DNA of 34,264 bases from Methanothrix sp. (lineage in GTDB: Archaea; Halobacteriota; Methanosarcinia; Methanotrichales; Methanotrichaceae): assembly GCA_025361645.1 (NCBI GenBank), contig JANYKI010000009.1, forward strand, positions 1 through 34,264, written 5' to 3'. Below the pieces are notes generated by a model. The model had not been told where the DNA came from, searched no databases, and saw only the letters and a list, made by a program, of their open reading frames with translations. The translations under genes and the position numbers were made by a program. Position 1 is the first letter of the stretch, and the number at the start of each line of letters is the position of its first letter. This document shows positions 30,630 to 34,264 of this stretch, one piece after another.

Positions 30630-31454
30630 ATGAAGGCCGCCAAATATTGTATCATAGCAATTTTGCTGATAGTAGCCTTAGTCATGGCTTTATCGCCTGC
30701 CTTCGCCAGTGATAACTCTCAGATCACCATAATTACATCTCCGGGATGTGCTTCTGAAAATGCTCTCAAAGATCTTACCATATCGTCCATGGCTACCGTC
30801 TTTGCAGCTGGCCTTTTAGCGGGCTTCAACCCCTGTCTTCTGGCCATGCTGGCATTTCTGGCAAGCTCAATGATGGCAAGTACGGGCCAGAGAAGAGATA
30901 TCTTGACAATGGTGGCCTTCTTTTCCTTGGGTACATTCGTGGTCTACATTATTTTTGGAGTGGGCCTATTTAGCGTTCTACAGGAAAAGTCCACTGCCGC
31001 TATGTTTCGCTTTGTCCTGGCCGATATCTTATTGGTATTGGGGATAATGCAGTTGGAGGACGCGAGAAGGCTGCATAGTGGTGGCACGTCCCTCTTCCGC
31101 ACGGATTGGACTAAGAAATATGTCAATAGTGTCATTGCCAGCCGGAGGCTCAGCTCCTATTTCCTCTTAGGAGCGCTCTTCTCGCTGGTAAGGGCCCCCT
31201 GTGTGGGAGGGGTCTACATCGCTATCATCGGCATAATCTCCAGCCATGGATTTGCCTCGTCCGGGCTAGTTTATCTGATGATTTATAACCTGGGCATAGC
31301 ACTTCCAGTGCTGCTCCTGGGAGGAATCATCGCATTAGGTATGAGTCCACAGCAAGTGGATAATTTCCGGAACAAACACAGAGTTGCCATCCGGTTGATA
31401 ACGGGAATCACGCTATTATCTCTGGCTCCGCTCATCTACTGGCAACTGATTTAG
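30630..31454 (+). CDS. CcdA/DsbD-like transmembrane electron-transfer protein
   Basis: A 274-residue protein with a signal peptide or first helix (MKAAKYCIIAILLIVALVMA) and a six-helix CcdA-type membrane core. The two redox Cys needed for passing electrons across the membrane appear as GFNPCLLAMLAFLAS in the first helix pair and RAPCVGGVYIAIIG in the fourth. CcdA takes electrons from a cytoplasmic thioredoxin and gives them to an extracytoplasmic thiol protein. The neighbours are a small thioredoxin (next gene) and an exported rhodanese, which fits. The start is ATG 30630. The extracellular acceptor is inferred. Confidence 0.88.
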   Translation: MKAAKYCIIAILLIVALVMALSPAFASDNSQITIITSPGCASENALKDLTISSMATVFAAGLLAGFNPCLLAMLAFLASSMMASTGQRRDILTMVAFFSLGTFVVYIIFGVGLFSVLQEKSTAAMFRFVLADILLVLGIMQLEDARRLHSGGTSLFRTDWTKKYVNSVIASRRLSSYFLLGALFSLVRAPCVGGVYIAIIGIISSHGFASSGLVYLMIYNLGIALPVLLLGGIIALGMSPQQVDNFRNKHRVAIRLITGITLLSLAPLIYWQLI

Positions 31455-31533
31455 GCTAAAAAGAATGAACTCAAGTTTATTCGATAAATAGAAGATTGAG
31501 AAAAAGGCAAATTAAACACTAGTGGTGAATGAA

Positions 31534-31770
31534 ATGGTGAAGATAGAAGTCTTAGGAACAGGCTGTGCCAAGTGCAAGAGCTTGGCAAAGAACGTAGAGA
31601 AAGCAGTCCAGGAACTGGGCATTCAGGCCGAGATCATGAAAGTAGACAGCATCCAGGAGATTATGGACAGGGGAGTGATGATGACCCCCGCCCTGTACAT
31701 CGATGGAAAGTCCGCAATGATGGGCAAGACGGCTACGGTGGAAGAGATCAAGAGAATGCTCAAGAAATAA
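31534..31770 (+). CDS. Mini-thioredoxin (redox-active disulfide protein 2 type)
   Basis: A 78-residue thioredoxin-fold protein. The active site is GCAKCKSL with Cys11 and Cys14 (CxxC), and the cis-Pro loop is MMTPALYIDGK. It is the short glutaredoxin-like type found next to ArsP/CcdA genes. The start is ATG 31534, with GGTGA upstream; GTG codons at 31522 and 31525 are possible. It would donate electrons to the CcdA-like protein or, in the cytoplasm, to ArsC. Confidence 0.92.
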   Translation: MVKIEVLGTGCAKCKSLAKNVEKAVQELGIQAEIMKVDSIQEIMDRGVMMTPALYIDGKSAMMGKTATVEEIKRMLKK

Positions 31771-31803
31771 GAAGGACAATTTTGATTCGTGGTGATAAGG
31801 TTG

Positions 31804-33168
31804 ATGATTACACTGAGTAGGCCACCAAATAATTCATATCCCTGCAATGAAGAACGCAAGGGATTCTCCATAGCGAAGACGATGATCATTTACGGGATTA
31901 TTTCCATTCTTCTGTATGGCCTGGTCTTGACTTCGCCCGTCCTGGCGGGCACGGATACGGGCAGGTTTGCGAAGGTGCTTGTCTCCCCCGAGGATGTCTC
32001 CACAAAAGACATTGTGCTCGACATCAGCCCCAGCGCGACCAAGTACATGGAAGGTGCCATCAATATCAACTACGAGGGCTTCTTAGGCGAAGGCGGTCAG
32101 CTCAAGCCCGTGTCGGATATCGCAAAGCTGCTGGGAGATGCGGGCATTTCCCAAAATGATTCCCTGGTTATCGCGGGCGAGTGTCTTCCCTGCGGCGGCG
32201 GGCCATCCCCGGCGATCTTCTCCTACTGGCTGCTCAAGTATCTGGGGCACGACAAAGTTAGAGTCCTGGACGGCAACATGGATGACTGGGCAGCAGCCGG
32301 GCGAAATATCAGCAATAAGTCGGCCACAAGACAAAAGACTGAATATGTTCCCCAGCTTAAGCCGGAGCTTCTCGCCACCTATGAATTTGTCGTTAACGGC
32401 GGGGCCCAGATCGTAGATGCCAGGCCGGCCAGGGACTACGGCATAGGCTCTATTCCTGGAGCCGTAAACATTCCTTACGAGAAAGTGCTGGTGAATGAAA
32501 GCATAAAGCCAGAGGAGGATCTGCAGAAGGTCTTGGCCGGGCTGGAAAAGGATCGGCCTGTTGTAGTCTACACCAACGTAGGCGTTGAGGCCTCACTGGT
32601 GTGGTTCGCACTGACCCTTTCCGGTTACGATGCCAGGCTCTATTCCTGGCGGGACTGGTTGGAAAATCAGCCCAAATTCAACTTCGAGCTGACGGATGTC
32701 GAGGCCAAACCCAACCCAGTGAAAACCGGCTCGACTACGACCATAACGGCATCCTTCCAGGAGAAACAGATGGCTACTGCGGGCAATTCCTCAGGCGGAG
32801 AGGCCAAGCTCACGATAAAAGCGGGATGTTCCACCTGCGGATTTGAGGGGTTCGCTTTGGGCACATCTGGCGCCTCGGGTGCCTCTGCAAACAAATCTGG
32901 GACGATTCAACTAAGCTCCTCCGGCAAGACCGCGCAGTCAAGCACCGCAGCGCAGACTGCGGATAGTGCCCTGCGCTGCACCGCCATCGTAAACGGCCCA
33001 GATGGCTCCGAGGTAGCAAGTACAAGCCTACTGCGCACCTCTGGATACAAATTTGTAGGGATCTGGAATGCCAAAGTCGATCCGGGCGTGTACAAAGTGA
33101 GTATAGTCGCTTCGGTGTCTGGTTCCTCCAAGACCTTCCCAGACGTACTGGAGGTTAAGGTAACGTAA
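31804..33168 (+). CDS. Exported tandem rhodanese-domain protein
   Basis: About 454 residues with an N-terminal membrane anchor (MIIYGIISILLYGLVLTSPV), two rhodanese domains and a C-terminal beta domain (about 300-454). Rhodanese 1 (KDIVLDISPSATKYMEGAIN) has a Cys-bearing loop, GECLPCGGGPSPA. Rhodanese 2 is well formed (QIVDARPARDYGIGSIPGAV, then LYSWRDWLENQP), but its active-site loop is VVYTNVGVEASLV, with Asn where the catalytic Cys usually is, so the second domain is probably inactive. The C-terminal domain has a further CSTCGF pair and a Ser/Thr-rich stretch. Sulfane-sulfur transfer outside the membrane is inferred. The start is ATG 31804, supported by GGTGAT; GTG 31789 is possible. Confidence 0.85.
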   Translation: MITLSRPPNNSYPCNEERKGFSIAKTMIIYGIISILLYGLVLTSPVLAGTDTGRFAKVLVSPEDVSTKDIVLDISPSATKYMEGAININYEGFLGEGGQLKPVSDIAKLLGDAGISQNDSLVIAGECLPCGGGPSPAIFSYWLLKYLGHDKVRVLDGNMDDWAAAGRNISNKSATRQKTEYVPQLKPELLATYEFVVNGGAQIVDARPARDYGIGSIPGAVNIPYEKVLVNESIKPEEDLQKVLAGLEKDRPVVVYTNVGVEASLVWFALTLSGYDARLYSWRDWLENQPKFNFELTDVEAKPNPVKTGSTTTITASFQEKQMATAGNSSGGEAKLTIKAGCSTCGFEGFALGTSGASGASANKSGTIQLSSSGKTAQSSTAAQTADSALRCTAIVNGPDGSEVASTSLLRTSGYKFVGIWNAKVDPGVYKVSIVASVSGSSKTFPDVLEVKVT

Positions 33169-33225
33169 GGGATGCGAAATACCAGTCAACTGAGATAGCC
33201 ATGGAGCCGGACCCGGTTCCTGGGA

Positions 33226-33687
33226 TTATCTCCCGAAGGTCTGAGTGATCCAGTCTTTTATCTCGTCTCTGACCCTTCGGAAGGCCTCAAACTGCTCCTC
33301 CGCCTCCGCAGCAGCGGCAGGGTCCGCAAAGCTTCTGTGAATGACCTCTTTCGCTCGGGGAGACTGGCTAGGAAGCTGTAACTGTGTGCTAAAAATGGGG
33401 CAGGCCTGTTTGGCCCGGTCGCAGACTGTGACTGCCAGATCGAATATCGTATCCGGGAATTTTTGGGACGATTTGGAGCGCTGCGCGGAGATATCAATGC
33501 CGATTTCCAACATGGCCCGCACAGCACGAGGATCGAGCGAGGTAGCGATAACGCCGGCGCTGTAAGCTTCATATCGATCACCGTGCATGGCCTGCAAGAG
33601 GGCCTCGGCCATCTGGGAGCGAGCGGAGTTGTGGGTGCAGAGAAAGAGAACCTTTTTCTTGCCCTGACCACTTGCGTCTGCTGTCAT
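33226..33687 (-). CDS. arsC: Arsenate reductase (thioredoxin-coupled, LMW-PTP type)
   Basis: A 153-residue ArsC of the Staphylococcus pI258/LMW-phosphatase type. The P-loop is LFLCTHNSARS with the nucleophile Cys17. The two other catalytic Cys are at 89 and 96 (VTVCDRAKQACPIF). This 17/89/96 spacing is the same as Cys10/82/89 in pI258 ArsC. It reduces arsenate to arsenite, then is reset by thioredoxin. It converges with the rhodanese gene (58 bases between stops), so it is not in the same transcript but completes the arsenic island. The start is ATG 33687; TTG 33699 is an alternative. Confidence 0.93.
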   Translation of the reverse strand: MTADASGQGKKKVLFLCTHNSARSQMAEALLQAMHGDRYEAYSAGVIATSLDPRAVRAMLEIGIDISAQRSKSSQKFPDTIFDLAVTVCDRAKQACPIFSTQLQLPSQSPRAKEVIHRSFADPAAAAEAEEQFEAFRRVRDEIKDWITQTFGR

Positions 33688-33845
33688 CTTGTGTCTCAAT
33701 GCTCATCGTAGTAGATCAGCATTTTGATTGGTCTATATGATCCTCAAAAGCCACGCCCTCATGGAGAAAAGTTAAATTGAAATCCCATGCGCAACTTTTG
33801 CTGACGATGATCCAGGACGAGCTGGTGCGTACAGAGAAACGACCA

Positions 33846-33858
33846 TGACTTTAAGTCA
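33846..33858. promoter_or_regulatory. Short palindrome upstream of the IS
   Basis: TGACTT and AAGTCA flank a single T. It sits in the otherwise empty 33700-33921 region between arsC and the IS. Possible operator; nothing else supports it. Confidence 0.2.
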
Positions 33859-33921
33859 CCCATGTGGATGAAAATGGACGAAAGCCATATTTATGAGCAT
33901 CTCGTTTATTCAATTATGATG

Positions 33922-34264
33922 TGTAGTCCCGAAACCTTTGACTTTATATACCCATCAATGGGGCATGGGAAAGAAGAATAAAGTCGTAAAGCTAACAGAT
34001 AAGAAGATCAGATATATCATTCGGGCCAAAAAGAGAGGCGAGAGCACCAAAAGGATCGCGGAGGATATGAAGTTGAGTCCGTCCTCTGTGAAGCGTGCCT
34101 GGATGCACTGGACGAAAACCAAGATGCCCCAAAACATTAAGAAATTTGGAAGAAAGAAAAAGACCCTGGATGAAGAGTCAGTTAATCTGATACTTGAAGT
34201 CCACAAAGAGCAAAATTTTGGCGCAATACGGCTGGAACGGATCATTGATTTCCAGCACGGGAAG
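33922..34264 (+). mobile_element. IS481-like insertion sequence, left part (runs off the window)
   Basis: The presumed left end is TGTAGTCCCGAAACCTTTGA, followed by TTTATATA and a transposase start at 33965. The right end is outside the window, so neither the inverted repeat nor a target duplication can be checked. A similar end sequence occurs at 69-99. Confidence 0.5.
33965..34264 (+). CDS. IS481-like transposase, N-terminal part (partial)
   Basis: One hundred codons are seen and the frame stays open to the window edge. It begins MGKKNKVVKLTDKKIRYIIR. A helix-turn-helix follows (STKRIAEDMKLSPSSVKRAW), then a basic linker (KKFGRKKKTLDEESVNLILE) and EQNFGAIRLERIIDFQHGK, which resembles the region before the DDE core in archaeal IS481 transposases. 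The DDE residues lie beyond the window. An alternative start is ATG 33958 in another frame, which is not supported. Whether the gene is intact is unknown. Confidence 0.6.
   Translation, partial: MGKKNKVVKLTDKKIRYIIRAKKRGESTKRIAEDMKLSPSSVKRAWMHWTKTKMPQNIKKFGRKKKTLDEESVNLILEVHKEQNFGAIRLERIIDFQHGK

Overview
The window looks like a chromosomal segment of a methanogenic archaeon, most likely Methanothrix (formerly Methanosaeta). The evidence is an archaeal rps13-rps4-rps11-rpoD cluster whose RpoD carries two [4Fe-4S] cysteine sets, an mfnB gene (methanofuran biosynthesis), TATA-box promoters placed about 26-29 bases before leaderless starts, many TTG/GTG starts, and an RNA polymerase subunit gene followed by a CCA-less tRNA-Leu. 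The genus is inferred from overall gene style and was not tested by alignment. Layout: 1-3547 is a decayed, repeat-rich accessory zone. It has two near-identical solo hicB-like genes, a DUF104/PIN toxin-antitoxin pair, a secreted cupin, and three dispersed relics of the 3' end of an aroA-like (EPSP synthase) gene. 3548-8018 holds an intact LRR-Roc-COR-TIR (ROCO) protein, a class III nucleotide cyclase relic directly behind it, an acylphosphatase-like domain fused to an 11-residue-repeat coiled coil, and a broken phzF-like gene. 8053-11505 is conserved: two small hypothetical genes, the ribosomal/RNA polymerase operon and tRNA-Leu(GAG). 11541-14150 is disrupted again. A complete ISL3-type insertion sequence (1304 bp, 8-bp target duplication) splits a GNAT acetyltransferase gene, and a 74-bp direct-repeat insertion breaks a secreted Ycf48-like gene. 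14219-24857 carries housekeeping and metabolic genes: an RNB exoribonuclease, a secreted C39-like peptidase, an AguB-AguA fusion for agmatine-to-putrescine conversion, a methyltransferase, an SNase-like protein, a NUDIX hydrolase behind an IS200/IS605-like end, mfnB back-to-back with a HisA-related gene, a small winged-helix protein, and a peroxiredoxin with a Met/His-rich N-terminus. 25069-29088 holds a Cys-containing small protein, two tandem FtsX/MacB-type permeases without an ATPase, engB, and a YkgJ-type Fe/Zn cysteine protein. 29152-33687 is a redox/arsenic-type island: ArsR regulator, ArsP-like permease, CcdA/DsbD-like membrane protein, mini-thioredoxin, exported tandem rhodanese, and a convergent thioredoxin-coupled arsenate reductase. 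The window ends inside a second insertion sequence (IS481-like). How parts work together: the ArsR island plausibly senses thiophilic metalloid stress, exports it through the permease, and moves electrons or sulfane sulfur across the membrane through CcdA, thioredoxin and rhodanese, with ArsC reducing arsenate in the cytoplasm. The best candidates for something not routinely described are the acylphosphatase/hendecad coiled-coil protein, the TIR-ROCO protein with its cyclase relic, the AguB-AguA fusion, and the aroA-relic/hicB repeat unit.
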